Shown: positions 16,138 through 25,032, counted from the first letter of the stretch. The stretch: 64,000 nt of DNA from Flammeovirgaceae bacterium UBA2371 (GCA_002345965.1 DDTF01000039.1:48557-112556), one strand, 5' to 3'. Program-made: numbers and translations. The notes: generated from the sequence alone by a model not told the origin.

Positions 16138-16599
16138 TCAGAATCTTAGCTTCACCTCTTTGGTATAATCGACAGGTATTTTAACGGGGAAACCCTTGAC
16201 AGATACCTTGATGTGTCCCACATATCGAAGTTGGTACCTTTTCCCTCCAAACAATCCGAGCAAGGCGTCTACTAATCCAATTTCTTTTAGTGAAAGCTGT
16301 ACCTCAAGCGGTAACGTAAATTCTGCCTTGGACTTAATCACAGATTTTAACTTTTGATCTATCCGGGCAGATTTTTTTCCGTCCACAAAAACATCCAGCT
16401 GAATTTCCTTTACTTTCATCCTCAGCTGATTGGGGTTGTAAAAACGCGCATCAGCCTTCAAAAGGGGATCAGTCCCCTTTCCTGGTGCCAATTCTACATT
16501 TTCAATGCCGCGCAAAACCACTTGTTCCTTTGGCACACAACTCGCCAAAAAAACAAATGGAATCAGAATAAGATGGCTATAAGTTCTGATGCGTAGCAC
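16138..16599 (-). CDS. LEA14-like (LEA type 2) lipoprotein
   Basis: The 153-residue product has a lipobox (FLASC, cysteine about residue 21) and then a single beta-sandwich with KADARFYNPNQLRMKVKEI and VFVDGKKSARI, the pattern of the late-embryogenesis-abundant type 2 domain (PF03168). Such lipoproteins are common in Cytophagales; they may bind lipids or act as structural adaptors, but no role is proven. The start is GTG at 16597-16599. It follows the amidohydrolase by eight bases, so the two are probably co-transcribed. Confidence 0.8.
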   Translation of the reverse strand: MLRIRTYSHLILIPFVFLASCVPKEQVVLRGIENVELAPGKGTDPLLKADARFYNPNQLRMKVKEIQLDVFVDGKKSARIDQKLKSVIKSKAEFTLPLEVQLSLKEIGLVDALLGLFGGKRYQLRYVGHIKVSVKGFPVKIPVDYTKEVKLRF

Positions 16600-16607
16600 A
16601 AAGTGAA

Positions 16608-17717
16608 TTAGTCAGGAAATAAGGTCTTGTCTATACTTGGAATCAATCTAATAGCATTTTTGTAATAGACCTTTTTCAGTAAATCATCCGACAAACCCAA
16701 TCCATACATTCTCCAGAACGCATGGTACCTTTTGTGGTAAGGGAAATATTCATCTTCAGACTCTAATACCCTAAAGTAGGTTTCGTACTCAGCAGGCACC
16801 CAACTGTCTTTTCCAAAAAGCACCCTATCCTGATATTTGGTTATAAACGCTTTGGCTGCACGAGGTTGCCTTCCCAATTCAGCGATAATGGCCCCGATTT
16901 CTGTGTACATATTGGGATACATATCCATCAGTTGACCAAGTTTTTTTAAATCACTTGCATACCAACCCATGTGCGCATTAATAAAATTGGTTTTTGGATG
17001 CTTTTTAAAAATGTTGTGCTGTTCAGCTATAATGGTTTCCCATGAAACCGGATCGTTGTCATGTCTTCTTCCAGGATGGGTTTTCAGTTCCAGCCACCTT
17101 TCGTTTTGGTTGTCGATCGGTTGCCAAAATTGTGGAGGGTCCGCAGAGTGAATCAAAACTGGAATACCCAACTCACCACATTTTGCCCATACCGGATCAA
17201 TTCTCGGATCATCAATATGGATCCTATTTCCTTTACTGTCCGTATTGAACATGCCCAGGGATTTATAAATTTTTAACCCACTCGCACCCTTCTTTACATC
17301 ATCTTCCAATTGTTTTACTGTGCGTTTAGTCCAGTCAGCATCATCGATGCCTGAAAAATCCACATTGGTAAATACCAAAAATCTTTTTGGATAATTGTCT
17401 TTTACATTTTTCAAGGAATTCTCCAGATGCTCTGTGCTTCCTCTGCCCCTTCCGCTTAAGTTGGTTAGCACCGCCATATTCAGTTTATCCATTTCGCCAA
17501 CCAAATTGGCAAGGTTCATAGTTGGCATTCCAAACTGATGATTATGAATATCTACAAAAGGAAATTTAGCCTTGGTGATGTGATGTTCAGACACAACAAG
17601 GGTAGACGGAGGATCGTAATCTTCGAAATCCATTTTCATGTCAAGCGGCTTGTCCTGTGCACAGGCTATTGTTGTTGTGATCACAGCAACAAGGAGGAGA
17701 GAAGATCTTCTAATCAT
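16608..17717 (-). CDS. Secreted amidohydrolase (amidohydrolase 2 family)
   Basis: A 369-residue TIM-barrel metal hydrolase with a signal peptide (to about TIACAQ). The metal-binding pattern is visible: HNH in FVDIHNHQFGMP (the HxH motif), the histidine in PVLIHSADPPQFW, the histidine in FINAHMGWYAS and the aspartate in VLFGKDSWVP. It belongs with ACMSD/o-pyrocatechuate-type amidohydrolases (PF04909), whose substrates range from carboxylated aromatics to lactones. Export to the periplasm is unusual for ACMSD itself and suggests a different substrate. It heads a probable two-gene unit with the LEA lipoprotein. Confidence 0.85.
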   Translation of the reverse strand: MIRRSSLLLVAVITTTIACAQDKPLDMKMDFEDYDPPSTLVVSEHHITKAKFPFVDIHNHQFGMPTMNLANLVGEMDKLNMAVLTNLSGRGRGSTEHLENSLKNVKDNYPKRFLVFTNVDFSGIDDADWTKRTVKQLEDDVKKGASGLKIYKSLGMFNTDSKGNRIHIDDPRIDPVWAKCGELGIPVLIHSADPPQFWQPIDNQNERWLELKTHPGRRHDNDPVSWETIIAEQHNIFKKHPKTNFINAHMGWYASDLKKLGQLMDMYPNMYTEIGAIIAELGRQPRAAKAFITKYQDRVLFGKDSWVPAEYETYFRVLESEDEYFPYHKRYHAFWRMYGLGLSDDLLKKVYYKNAIRLIPSIDKTLFPD

Positions 17718-17735
17718 TAGAATTCAGGTTTTAAA

Positions 17736-17743
17736 CAAATATA
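17736..17743 (-). promoter_or_regulatory. Candidate -7 element for the amidohydrolase gene
   Basis: Minus-strand TATATTTG matches TAnnTTTG, 18 bases before the ATG at 17717. No TTTG is found at the expected distance upstream, so support is partial. Confidence 0.35.
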
Positions 17744-17971
17744 TACGGCTTGATGACGTGGAGGTTTAATAAAGAGGATAAATGGCATTTTCAAATGAAA
17801 ACATCCCGACCCCCTGAGGATTAAGAAATGGCCATCCAATCATAATTATTAAAGCATAAAACCAAGAAAAAGAGGAATGATAAGTGATTAGCATGTTTAA
17901 ACATCAAATTAACAATTTTTGGGTTTAAACCCTCAATAGGCGAAATAGTCAAAGGTGAAAACGAATTAATA

Positions 17972-18220
17972 ATGAGAAGGCTGATATCGTTTCTAATCTT
18001 TTTGACCCTGGCAATTCTCTCTTTGTGGAGCTTTGATACAGAAGCACAGACTTTACCTAAGAATCGCACGATAAGCACACATCAATGCATTGTGAGGGTA
18101 TGGATTGGAAGTCATTGGGTATGGAACAATAGATATCGCCAACACGTGTGGGTAAAGGGGCATTGGTCCCCTGCACGTAGCCGATGCCAGCATAGGGTCG
18201 TACATCCTTCTTCCTGGTAA
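17972..18220 (+). CDS. Small secreted protein with a WxxGxW-type motif
   Basis: An 82-residue product with a signal peptide (hydrophobic 5-20, cleavage near TEAQ). The mature part is short, basic and tryptophan-rich: VWIGSHWVWNNRYRQ is followed by HVWVKGHWSP, which resembles one unit of the YXWGXW repeat found in small secreted bacterial proteins. Two cysteines (in HQCIV and SRCQH) could form a disulfide. I know of no function. It has its own 250-base upstream region and the TPR gene follows after 56 bases on the same strand. The composition and signal peptide argue that it is real despite its size. Confidence 0.6.
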   Translation: MRRLISFLIFLTLAILSLWSFDTEAQTLPKNRTISTHQCIVRVWIGSHWVWNNRYRQHVWVKGHWSPARSRCQHRVVHPSSW

Positions 18221-18276
18221 CACATCAAATGCACTTTTCTTTCTAACTTGTCACTTCAAATATTTCAGAATTGACA

Positions 18277-19389
18277 ATGAGGTTATTCGCTTTCATCATC
18301 CTATTCGCCACGTCCTTTATCAGCTTTTCCCAGAATGCAGATCCCGCATTGGAAAGTGCCAGGAAAAAGCTTGAAGCCAAAGATTTTACAGGAGCGAAAT
18401 CAGGGCTCTCAAAAATTATTGACGCTAACTCGAAGAATAAAACAGCTCTGTCTTTACGAGGTCAAGCCAGAATGGGGCTTCAGGATTTTTATGGCGCCAT
18501 CAGCGACTTCACTTTTGCATTGGAGGTTGATTCAACCTTTGCAGAGGCTTTGAATTTCAGAGGTGAATCAAAAATTGCCCTTGGAGATGATTTTGGTGCC
18601 ATCGAAGACCTGGACAAGGCGATCCGGTTCAACCCAAAGTATGCAGATGCCTACACCAATAGAGGATTTGCCAAATACAATATTGATGAATTGCAGGATG
18701 CCTACTTTGATTTTTCTAAGGCATTGGAACTAGGACCAGCTGATGCAGACAAATACTTTAATAGAGGCGTAGTTAAGGCAGAATTAGGTGAATTTGTAAG
18801 TGCCATTGACGATTACTCCAAAGCCATTGAACTGGATAAAGAGGATGCCTCTCTTTTTAATTACAGGGGTGTAGCCTATTACAATACGGATGCTTTTGCA
18901 AAGGCCATTAAAGATTATGACATGGCCATCAAACTTGATCCCAACGATGCCCTCAAATATGAAAATCGCGCATTGGCAAAAAGTGCATTGGAAGATATTA
19001 AAGGAGCGCTCGCTGATTATGACAAGGCCATTGAGTTAGATGGGGAAGATCCCGAGACCTATAATTTACGTGGAGTATTGAAGTATGCAGTGGAAGATTT
19101 CGATGGTGCCATTGCCGACTACACCTCCGCAATTGAATTAGACCCTACTAATCCAACCTACTACGACAATCGCGCTTTGAGCAGAACAGAGAAGGAAGAG
19201 TACGCCAGCGCTGTAGACGACTATTCTGCCTCTATCGAACTCTATCCCAGCGATCCGGAAAGTTATTACCAGCGTGGAATGTTAAAACTATTGATGAATA
19301 ACAACTACGATGGTTGCCTGGACCTGAAACGTGCAGAAGACTTAGGATCTCCTGATGCAAAAGCTGCCATCAGAAAAAACTGTAAATAA
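18277..19389 (+). CDS. Periplasmic TPR-repeat protein
   Basis: A 370-residue secreted protein consisting of a signal peptide (to about SFISFSQ) and ten consecutive tetratricopeptide repeats filling the rest. Nearly every unit has exactly 34 residues and the form Y-NRG-AK--L-D--GAI-DY-KAIELDP-DA. TPR superhelices bind peptides or other proteins. The start is the ATG at 18277; a TTG two codons earlier is in frame. The gene ends at a strong hairpin shared with the convergent RDD gene. Confidence 0.9.
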   Translation: MRLFAFIILFATSFISFSQNADPALESARKKLEAKDFTGAKSGLSKIIDANSKNKTALSLRGQARMGLQDFYGAISDFTFALEVDSTFAEALNFRGESKIALGDDFGAIEDLDKAIRFNPKYADAYTNRGFAKYNIDELQDAYFDFSKALELGPADADKYFNRGVVKAELGEFVSAIDDYSKAIELDKEDASLFNYRGVAYYNTDAFAKAIKDYDMAIKLDPNDALKYENRALAKSALEDIKGALADYDKAIELDGEDPETYNLRGVLKYAVEDFDGAIADYTSAIELDPTNPTYYDNRALSRTEKEEYASAVDDYSASIELYPSDPESYYQRGMLKLLMNNNYDGCLDLKRAEDLGSPDAKAAIRKNCK

Positions 19390-19390
19390 A

Positions 19391-19430
19391 AATCGTAAGA
19401 GGATGAGCTGGACTCTAGCCTCTTACGATT
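19391..19430. terminator. Bidirectional terminator between the TPR and RDD genes
   Basis: A perfect 12-base inverted repeat (19391-19402, AATCGTAAGAGG, with 19419-19430) and a 16-base loop. Reading rightwards it is followed by a T-rich stretch at about 19435-19446; reading leftwards by TTTTTATTTA. It lies between two convergent stop codons. Confidence 0.8.
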
Positions 19431-19437
19431 ACGTGAT

Positions 19438-19911
19438 TTATTTTTTCACAACTAACGTCTTGGCTATGATATCATGCAAGCCTTGCTTCTTTTCAGTAAA
19501 GCCAACCATGATGTAACCTATTAACAAAATCATACTTGATAATATTTTAGATAGGTTTCTAATTAGTGCCTTCACCATATCCAATTTTTCTCCATTTTCA
19601 TCAGTCACTATTAGACCCAGGGCCAGCTTACCTACTGTAGCCTGATATTTGGATGATTCCATCAAAGTAAAATACAGAATTACCAAAATGGTGGTGAGAA
19701 GCGCAGTAGCACCTGCTGCTGCCATTATCCCTGCAAACATTCCAAGCATTTCGCCCTCATCCATTGTGCTCATATCGCCTGCCCTACTGGCAAAAGAAAT
19801 CCCAACCATACCCAGTATTGGGATGGCAATAAAGGCCTGTACAACCCAGATTAAAATGTAGTCGATGATGTAAGCCACAAAGCGTAGCCAAAAACCTGCA
19901 TATTCCTTCAT
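19438..19911 (-). CDS. RDD-family membrane protein
   Basis: The 157 residues begin YAGFWLRFVAYIIDYILIW, the RDD signature (Arg-Asp-Asp positions appear as R11, D17), followed by three or four hydrophobic helices (about 15-40, 60-85, 105-135). The segment KYQATVGKLALGLIVTDENG is also typical. RDD proteins are small integral membrane proteins; some act as Na+/H+ antiporters, most are uncharacterised. It is a single-gene unit, divergent from the DinB gene. Confidence 0.85.
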   Translation of the reverse strand: MKEYAGFWLRFVAYIIDYILIWVVQAFIAIPILGMVGISFASRAGDMSTMDEGEMLGMFAGIMAAAGATALLTTILVILYFTLMESSKYQATVGKLALGLIVTDENGEKLDMVKALIRNLSKILSSMILLIGYIMVGFTEKKQGLHDIIAKTLVVKK

Positions 19912-20014
19912 AATTTTTTTGTTGGTTGGTTAGTTCAATGAAGGTAAGTAAAGGTTTCGATCCTGTCAAACAGATTTAAGCAACCTAATTATGCTGATTT
20001 AATTATCTTGTCGC

Positions 20015-20536
20015 GTGAACTCAAAACTCAATCAACTTTACGAAAAACTGGAAAGCCAAAGGTTGCAGTTATTGGAAAAGGTTAAACTTGCTCCAGAACG
20101 TTTTAACGTTCAACCTGAAGACAACAGATGGTCACTCCACCAGGTATTGGCCCATCTGGTAACAGCTGAAAAATTATCAGTGATGTACTTAGATAAAAAA
20201 ATTCAAGGCATTGATGAAGCGGGAAATACGGGTATCATCGAGGATATGAAAATGATGGTATTGAAAGTTTCTCAACGCTTACCCTTAAAATTCACTGCTC
20301 CCAAAAAAGTAGTTGCATCCACACCATCTTATATAAGCCTGAACGAACTCATAGATGACTGGAATACAACTCGTCAAAAACTGAAAACCCTATTGGAAAC
20401 AGTACAGGACCATCAACTCAAACGAAAGATATTTAAGCATTTTGTCATTGGTAAACTCAACATTGTCCATGCATTGGAATTCCTTGGAGAACACATTGCT
20501 CACCACTTACCACAGATTAATCGCCTTTTGAAGTAG
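20015..20536 (+). CDS. DinB-family protein
   Basis: A 173-residue four-helix bundle protein. The metal-binding histidines expected for DinB/YfiT folds are seen in WSLHQVLAHLV (about residues 43-53) and in FLGEHIAHHLPQINRLL near the C-terminus. DinB-like proteins bind divalent metal and many act as thiol-dependent transferases; the specific reaction cannot be told here. The start codon is GTG at 20015; four bases before it ends a degenerate -7 element (TATCTTG, 20004-20010), so the mRNA may have almost no leader. Confidence 0.82.
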   Translation: MNSKLNQLYEKLESQRLQLLEKVKLAPERFNVQPEDNRWSLHQVLAHLVTAEKLSVMYLDKKIQGIDEAGNTGIIEDMKMMVLKVSQRLPLKFTAPKKVVASTPSYISLNELIDDWNTTRQKLKTLLETVQDHQLKRKIFKHFVIGKLNIVHALEFLGEHIAHHLPQINRLLK

Positions 20537-20612
20537 AATTTTAACATCTGAAATTCCATAGCGATTCCTTTTGATTTGTCTTTATTAACTTTCCGTTTCA
20601 ACCCTATTCATT

Positions 20613-23153
20613 ATGCATAAAACTTTACTAACACTGCTTTTCAATTTAATGTTGGTCTCAGCTTTTGCTCAGAACAATTTACAAAGCCCAGAACAATTTT
20701 TGGGTTACGAATTAGGTGATCGGTTTACCCGCCATCACAAAGTAGTGGAGTACTTTCAGCACGTGGCCGCTGTACGCCCCAATAATGTGAAATTCATTCA
20801 GTATGGTGAAACCTATGAGCACCGGCCTTTAGTGGTGGCCATTATCGCATCAGAAGAAAATCTAAAAAACATTGAGCAGATTAGACTTGACAACCTGAGG
20901 AGAACCGGATTCGAAACAGGGGTTCCGTCTACCAATGTTGCCTTGGTCTGGTTAAGTTATAATGTGCACGGCAACGAAGCCAATTCCACTGAAGCATCTA
21001 TGAAAACACTCTATGACATGGCCAATCCTTCCAATGGCAAAACGCAAGGATGGTTAAAAAATACAGTCGTTATCATGGATCCTTGTATCAATCCTGATGG
21101 AAGAGACCGTTATGCTAATTTTTATAATCAATATGGAAACTATCCTCCAGACTCCAGCCCCGATGCAAAAGAGCACCGCGAGCCTTGGCCAGGAGGCAGA
21201 GCCAATCACTATTTGTTTGACCTGAACAGAGATTGGGCATGGCAATCCCAAACTGAATCGCAGGCAAGAATTAAGCTGTACAACCAATGGATGCCCCAGG
21301 TACATGTAGACTTTCATGAAATGGGCTATAATAGTCCATACTTTTTTGCACCTGCTGCCGAACCTTTGCATGAGGTGATCTCAAATTGGCAACGACAGTT
21401 TTTAAACATGGTAGGGAAAAACAACGCCAAATATTTTGACGAACAGGGATGGCTGTATTTTACTAAAGAACGTTATGATCTTTTTTACCCTAGTTATGGA
21501 GATACTTATCCAACATATAGTGGTGCAATAGGAATGACTTATGAGCAAGGCGGTGGAGGATTTGGTGGATTGACCATTACTACCAAAGAAGGAGATCCAT
21601 TGACACTTAAAGATAGGCTCACCCATCATTACACCAATGGATTGTCTACCATAGAGGTTACCTCCCAAAACGCATCGAAAGTAACTGAAGAGTTTGAAAA
21701 GTATTTCAAAGAAAATCTGACAAATCCTGCTTCACCTTATAAGACATACGTCATCAAATCAGATAACAATCCAGACAAGATCAATCGCATCACCTCCTGG
21801 ATGGACACCCATCGCATTCAATATGGACATCCGTCATCAGGAAAATCCACCAAAGGATTTGATTTTCAAACTCAAAGCAATGGAAGTGTAACTGTAAACA
21901 CAGATGATGTGGTGATCAATGTCTATCAGCCTAAAGGAAGATTTGTAACTACTTTATTTGAACCACAATCAAAACTCAGTGACTCCATCACCTATGATAT
22001 TACCGCATGGAATCTGATGTACGCCTATGGATTGAAAGCTTATGCTTTGAATGAGCGCATTAATGTTACCAAACCGTATGAGCAGAAAAAGGCAGACAAT
22101 TCAAGTGTGAGCGCCAAACCTTACGCTTACCTCTTCAAATACCAAAGCATGGAAGACGTTAAGTTCCTTGCAACTTTGCTCAAAGAAGGATATAAAGTTC
22201 GGTCTGCTGAAAAAGCATTTAGTGTTGGCGGTAATAGTTTTGACAGAGGCACGCTGATTGTAACCCGAAGAAACAATGAAGGAAAATCTGACTTCGACAA
22301 TTCATTGCAAAACCTTGCCAAATCCATGGGCAGAAAAATTTACACCACAACTACTGGTTTTGTGGATAGCGGAAAAGATCTTGGGTCTGGCGATGTGAAA
22401 TACCTGAAAGCCCCTAAAATTGCTTTGCTGGGTGGAGATCAAACTTCCTCATTAAGCTTTGGTGAAACCTGGCATTTCTTTGAAAGACAACTAAACTATC
22501 CTGTCACGGTAATTGGTACTGATTATTTCAAATCAATTTCTCTTGAAAAATATGATGTGCTCATAGTGCCACCTGGCAATTACCGCATGTTTGATGAGGC
22601 ACAGCTTGAACAGTTGGGCAACTGGGTGTCTGCTGGGGGAAGACTTATCGTTACTGCTCAGGCACTAAATTCTTTTGCCGACAAAAAAGGGTATAGCCTT
22701 AAAAAATATGCCTCCGAGGAAGCCAAGAAAAATGCTGAAAAAGAACAAGAGCAGGTAAAACAGGACAATGTATTGGTGCGATACGATGAGGCCGAGAGAA
22801 AAGAGCTAAGCCAGTCAATTTTTGGCGCGATTTATAGAGTCAGCCTGGATCCATCTCATCCCCTGTCATTTGGTTTGGGAGACACCTATTTCAGCTTGCG
22901 CACTTCATCCATGCACTTCGATTACCTGCAAGAAGGGTGGAACGTAGGCACGCTGCGGGGCCAAGTAAAACCTTTGATGGGTTTTGCCGGATATCTGGCC
23001 AACCAAAATCTGAGCAATACCCTTGTTTTTGGTGTGGAAGACAAAGGAAGAGGCCAGGTAATATACCTGACAGACAACCCACTATTCAGATCTTTCTGGG
23101 AGAATGGTAAAATGCTGTTTTCCAATGCGGTGTTTGTTGTAGGTGGGCAATAA
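20613..23153 (+). CDS. Secreted M14-family zinc carboxypeptidase, large form
   Basis: An 846-residue exported peptidase: signal peptide to about AFAQ (20), then the M14 catalytic domain with zinc ligands H119 and E122 in NVHGNEANSTEA, the substrate-binding segment CINPDGRDRY, the third ligand H235 in HVDFHEMGYNSP, and the catalytic glutamate E311 in GMTYEQGGGG. The remaining ~480 residues are beta-rich and contain a Rossmann-like stretch (PKIALLGGDQTSSLSFGETW, DVLIVPPGNYRMF) resembling a glutamine amidotransferase-like domain; no catalytic cysteine is obvious there. Likely digests peptides or peptidoglycan stems outside the cytoplasm. Monocistronic as far as can be seen. Confidence 0.92.
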   Translation: MHKTLLTLLFNLMLVSAFAQNNLQSPEQFLGYELGDRFTRHHKVVEYFQHVAAVRPNNVKFIQYGETYEHRPLVVAIIASEENLKNIEQIRLDNLRRTGFETGVPSTNVALVWLSYNVHGNEANSTEASMKTLYDMANPSNGKTQGWLKNTVVIMDPCINPDGRDRYANFYNQYGNYPPDSSPDAKEHREPWPGGRANHYLFDLNRDWAWQSQTESQARIKLYNQWMPQVHVDFHEMGYNSPYFFAPAAEPLHEVISNWQRQFLNMVGKNNAKYFDEQGWLYFTKERYDLFYPSYGDTYPTYSGAIGMTYEQGGGGFGGLTITTKEGDPLTLKDRLTHHYTNGLSTIEVTSQNASKVTEEFEKYFKENLTNPASPYKTYVIKSDNNPDKINRITSWMDTHRIQYGHPSSGKSTKGFDFQTQSNGSVTVNTDDVVINVYQPKGRFVTTLFEPQSKLSDSITYDITAWNLMYAYGLKAYALNERINVTKPYEQKKADNSSVSAKPYAYLFKYQSMEDVKFLATLLKEGYKVRSAEKAFSVGGNSFDRGTLIVTRRNNEGKSDFDNSLQNLAKSMGRKIYTTTTGFVDSGKDLGSGDVKYLKAPKIALLGGDQTSSLSFGETWHFFERQLNYPVTVIGTDYFKSISLEKYDVLIVPPGNYRMFDEAQLEQLGNWVSAGGRLIVTAQALNSFADKKGYSLKKYASEEAKKNAEKEQEQVKQDNVLVRYDEAERKELSQSIFGAIYRVSLDPSHPLSFGLGDTYFSLRTSSMHFDYLQEGWNVGTLRGQVKPLMGFAGYLANQNLSNTLVFGVEDKGRGQVIYLTDNPLFRSFWENGKMLFSNAVFVVGGQ

Positions 23154-23201
23154 AACTCCACAAAACCTCTAATTCAGGTCATTTTTAAGCTTTTTAAAAG
23201 A

Positions 23202-23252
23202 TTCCTATAGGAAATTGGAACCTTTTGAGAAAATGTATGTTTAAACACATAC
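23202..23252. promoter_or_regulatory. Two inverted repeats upstream of the yceI gene
   Basis: TTCCTATAGGAA at 23202-23213 is a perfect 12-base palindrome. Twenty-one bases further on, GTATGT (23235-23240) and ACATAC (23247-23252) form an inverted repeat around six bases. They lie 25-75 bases before the ATG of the yceI-like gene, where an operator would be expected. YceI genes are often controlled by MarR-type repressors, but no regulator gene is nearby. Confidence 0.4.
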
Positions 23253-23276
23253 TAACTGAAAACTTTATATCAACTT

Positions 23277-23861
23277 ATGAAAAAGTCATTTTTTGTCATG
23301 TTGGCTCTAGTAGCCACTACCTTATTTTCGTTCAACACACCGGACGAAACATTAAGTGTTGACCTGAGCTCCAGTCAATTGAAATGGACCGGGTATCATC
23401 TAGCCAAATCTTATGAACACTGGGGCTATATCAATTTAAAATCCGGAAACGTTACCACGGACGGAACCAAAATCACGTCAGGTCAATTCGTGATTGACAT
23501 GAACACCATTACCAATAAAGATCTTGAGCAAGAGAAGGACAATGCCAAGTTGGTAGGCCACCTTAAGTCTGACGACTTTTTTGCGGTCAGCAAATTCCCG
23601 GAAGCCAAACTGGTGATTAAAAGCACAGAGAAAAAATCTGGAAATATTTACAAGACTGTAGCTGACCTTACCATCAGAGGGATTACCAAAGAAATTACCT
23701 TTGATACCGAGATCAATTCAATCAGCAAAACTGAATTGGAAGCAAAGGCCAAACTAAGAGTAAAAAGAACTGACTTTGAAGTAATGTACGGCTGGTCTAT
23801 TGAAAACGCTATGCTGGATGGTGAGTTCCAATTGGATGTAAAATTGGTTGCTAAAAAGTAA
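23277..23861 (+). CDS. YceI-family periplasmic lipid-binding protein
   Basis: A 194-residue exported lipocalin-like protein: hydrophobic signal (residues 3-19), then LSVDLSSSQLKWTGYHLAKS, the stretch GQFVIDMNTITNKD, HLKSDDFFAVSKFPEAKLVI (the YceI signature: LkSdDFFdv-kfP-a-f) and TIRGITKEITFD. YceI proteins bind polyisoprenoids or amphiphiles in a long barrel. It follows a 120-base region with two inverted repeats and is closed by a textbook terminator, so it is a single-gene unit. Confidence 0.93.
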   Translation: MKKSFFVMLALVATTLFSFNTPDETLSVDLSSSQLKWTGYHLAKSYEHWGYINLKSGNVTTDGTKITSGQFVIDMNTITNKDLEQEKDNAKLVGHLKSDDFFAVSKFPEAKLVIKSTEKKSGNIYKTVADLTIRGITKEITFDTEINSISKTELEAKAKLRVKRTDFEVMYGWSIENAMLDGEFQLDVKLVAKK

Positions 23862-23881
23862 TTCAATTCTATTTGAGCCAG

Positions 23882-23911
23882 GGCGATTGGTTTTCCAATC
23901 GCCTTTTTTTT
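23882..23911 (+). terminator. Rho-independent terminator after the yceI gene
   Basis: GGCGATTGG (23882-23890), loop TTTT, CCAATCGCC (23895-23903) and a run of eight T (23904-23911): a perfect nine-base stem with a U-tract. Confidence 0.93.
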
Positions 23912-24009
23912 GCTGCAATTCGGAGGCGACTTTGTCCGATTCTTCCTATGGGTTAACATTTGTTGGTTAACATTACTATTGATCAGATGGAATTAATCAA
24001 CTTGCCCCG

Positions 24010-24017
24010 TACTTTTG
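24010..24017 (+). promoter_or_regulatory. -7 element directly before the gldB start codon
   Basis: TACTTTTG is a full match to TAnnTTTG and ends four bases before the ATG at 24022, so transcription should begin at or next to the start codon. No clear TTTG is found at the -33 spacing. Confidence 0.45.
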
Positions 24018-24021
24018 TGCC

Positions 24022-25023
24022 ATGCGGAATTTATTTTTTTTTATTGCAATAGGTTTGCTTCTTATCGGATGTAAAGAGAATGCCGAAGAAAAGTGTGCAT
24101 TCATTCCGGACACTTCAACCATCTCCATTGATTTAAGGATTGACCAATTTCAAGATTCAGTTACCTCCTTTTCTTCAAAAGCAGAGTTGGTCAATTTTTT
24201 TTCGAGACATCGGGAAATGCGCGATTTGTTCTTTAACAGAACGGCCTATCCAAACGATTCCGTTTTTATCAATGAATTGTACAACCGATTCAACAATCCC
24301 TATTTCGATTCCTTACTAATGGATACGCATAAAGTGTTTGGTGATCTGAGTGGGTTAAAAAAGGAACTCACCGAAGCATTTTCTAACCTTACCTACTACT
24401 ATCCGGACTTTCAGCCCCCTCGCATTCAGACCGTAATTACAGGTCTTGAAAGTGACATCTTTGTATCAGACTCCCTTGTAATCATTGGGCTAGATTATTA
24501 TTTGGGGCCTGGAGCGAGATACAAACCCAACATGTATGACTATATGTTGAGGAGATATCAGAAAAATTTTATTGTCCCCTCTATTATGCTGCTCTATGGT
24601 ATAGATGACAGGTTTAACAAAACCAATCTGGATGATCGTACTGTGCTGGCAGACATGATCAGTTATGGCAAGACCTATTACTTTGCCAAACAAATGTTGC
24701 CATGTATTCCAGACAGTGTTTTTATTGGGTATACCCAAGAGGAAATGAGTGGCTCGCACGAAAACAGTGATTTAATATGGAAACGGTTGGTGGAGGATGA
24801 GGTTTTTTATTCCACTAGCCACCTGATCAAACAGAAATATGTGGCTGAGCGACCTAAGACTTTAGAAGTGGGAGAAAAATGCCCAGGTAGAATTGCCACC
24901 TGGGTGGGATGGGAAGTTGTGAAAAAATATATGTCAACACACAAGGATGTAAGCTTACCACAACTCATGATCAATCCTGATGCGGGCGAAATATTCAGGC
25001 TGTCAAAATACAAACCCATGTAG
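24022..25023 (+). CDS. gldB: Gliding motility lipoprotein GldB homologue
   Basis: The 333-residue lipoprotein has the lipobox LLIGC (cysteine 17). The body matches GldB of gliding Bacteroidota in its landmarks: IDLRIDQFQ near the start, VIIGLDYYLGPGARY in the middle, LADMISYGKTYYFAKQMLP, and GRIATWVGWEVVKKYMS near the end. In Flavobacterium johnsoniae GldB is required for gliding and SprB adhesin movement; it lies in the envelope. The usual partner gldC is not next to it: the next gene is a convergent glycosyltransferase. Without the rest of the motility set in view, actual gliding is only inferred. Confidence 0.85.
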   Translation: MRNLFFFIAIGLLLIGCKENAEEKCAFIPDTSTISIDLRIDQFQDSVTSFSSKAELVNFFSRHREMRDLFFNRTAYPNDSVFINELYNRFNNPYFDSLLMDTHKVFGDLSGLKKELTEAFSNLTYYYPDFQPPRIQTVITGLESDIFVSDSLVIIGLDYYLGPGARYKPNMYDYMLRRYQKNFIVPSIMLLYGIDDRFNKTNLDDRTVLADMISYGKTYYFAKQMLPCIPDSVFIGYTQEEMSGSHENSDLIWKRLVEDEVFYSTSHLIKQKYVAERPKTLEVGEKCPGRIATWVGWEVVKKYMSTHKDVSLPQLMINPDAGEIFRLSKYKPM

Positions 25024-25032
25024 GTGAATTGC

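Noticed and set aside
17718..17971. Possible gene in the 254-base gap before the small secreted protein
   Set aside because: A minus-strand frame over 17821-18078 covers the small secreted gene in antisense and has no domain; the gap otherwise holds a candidate promoter element only.
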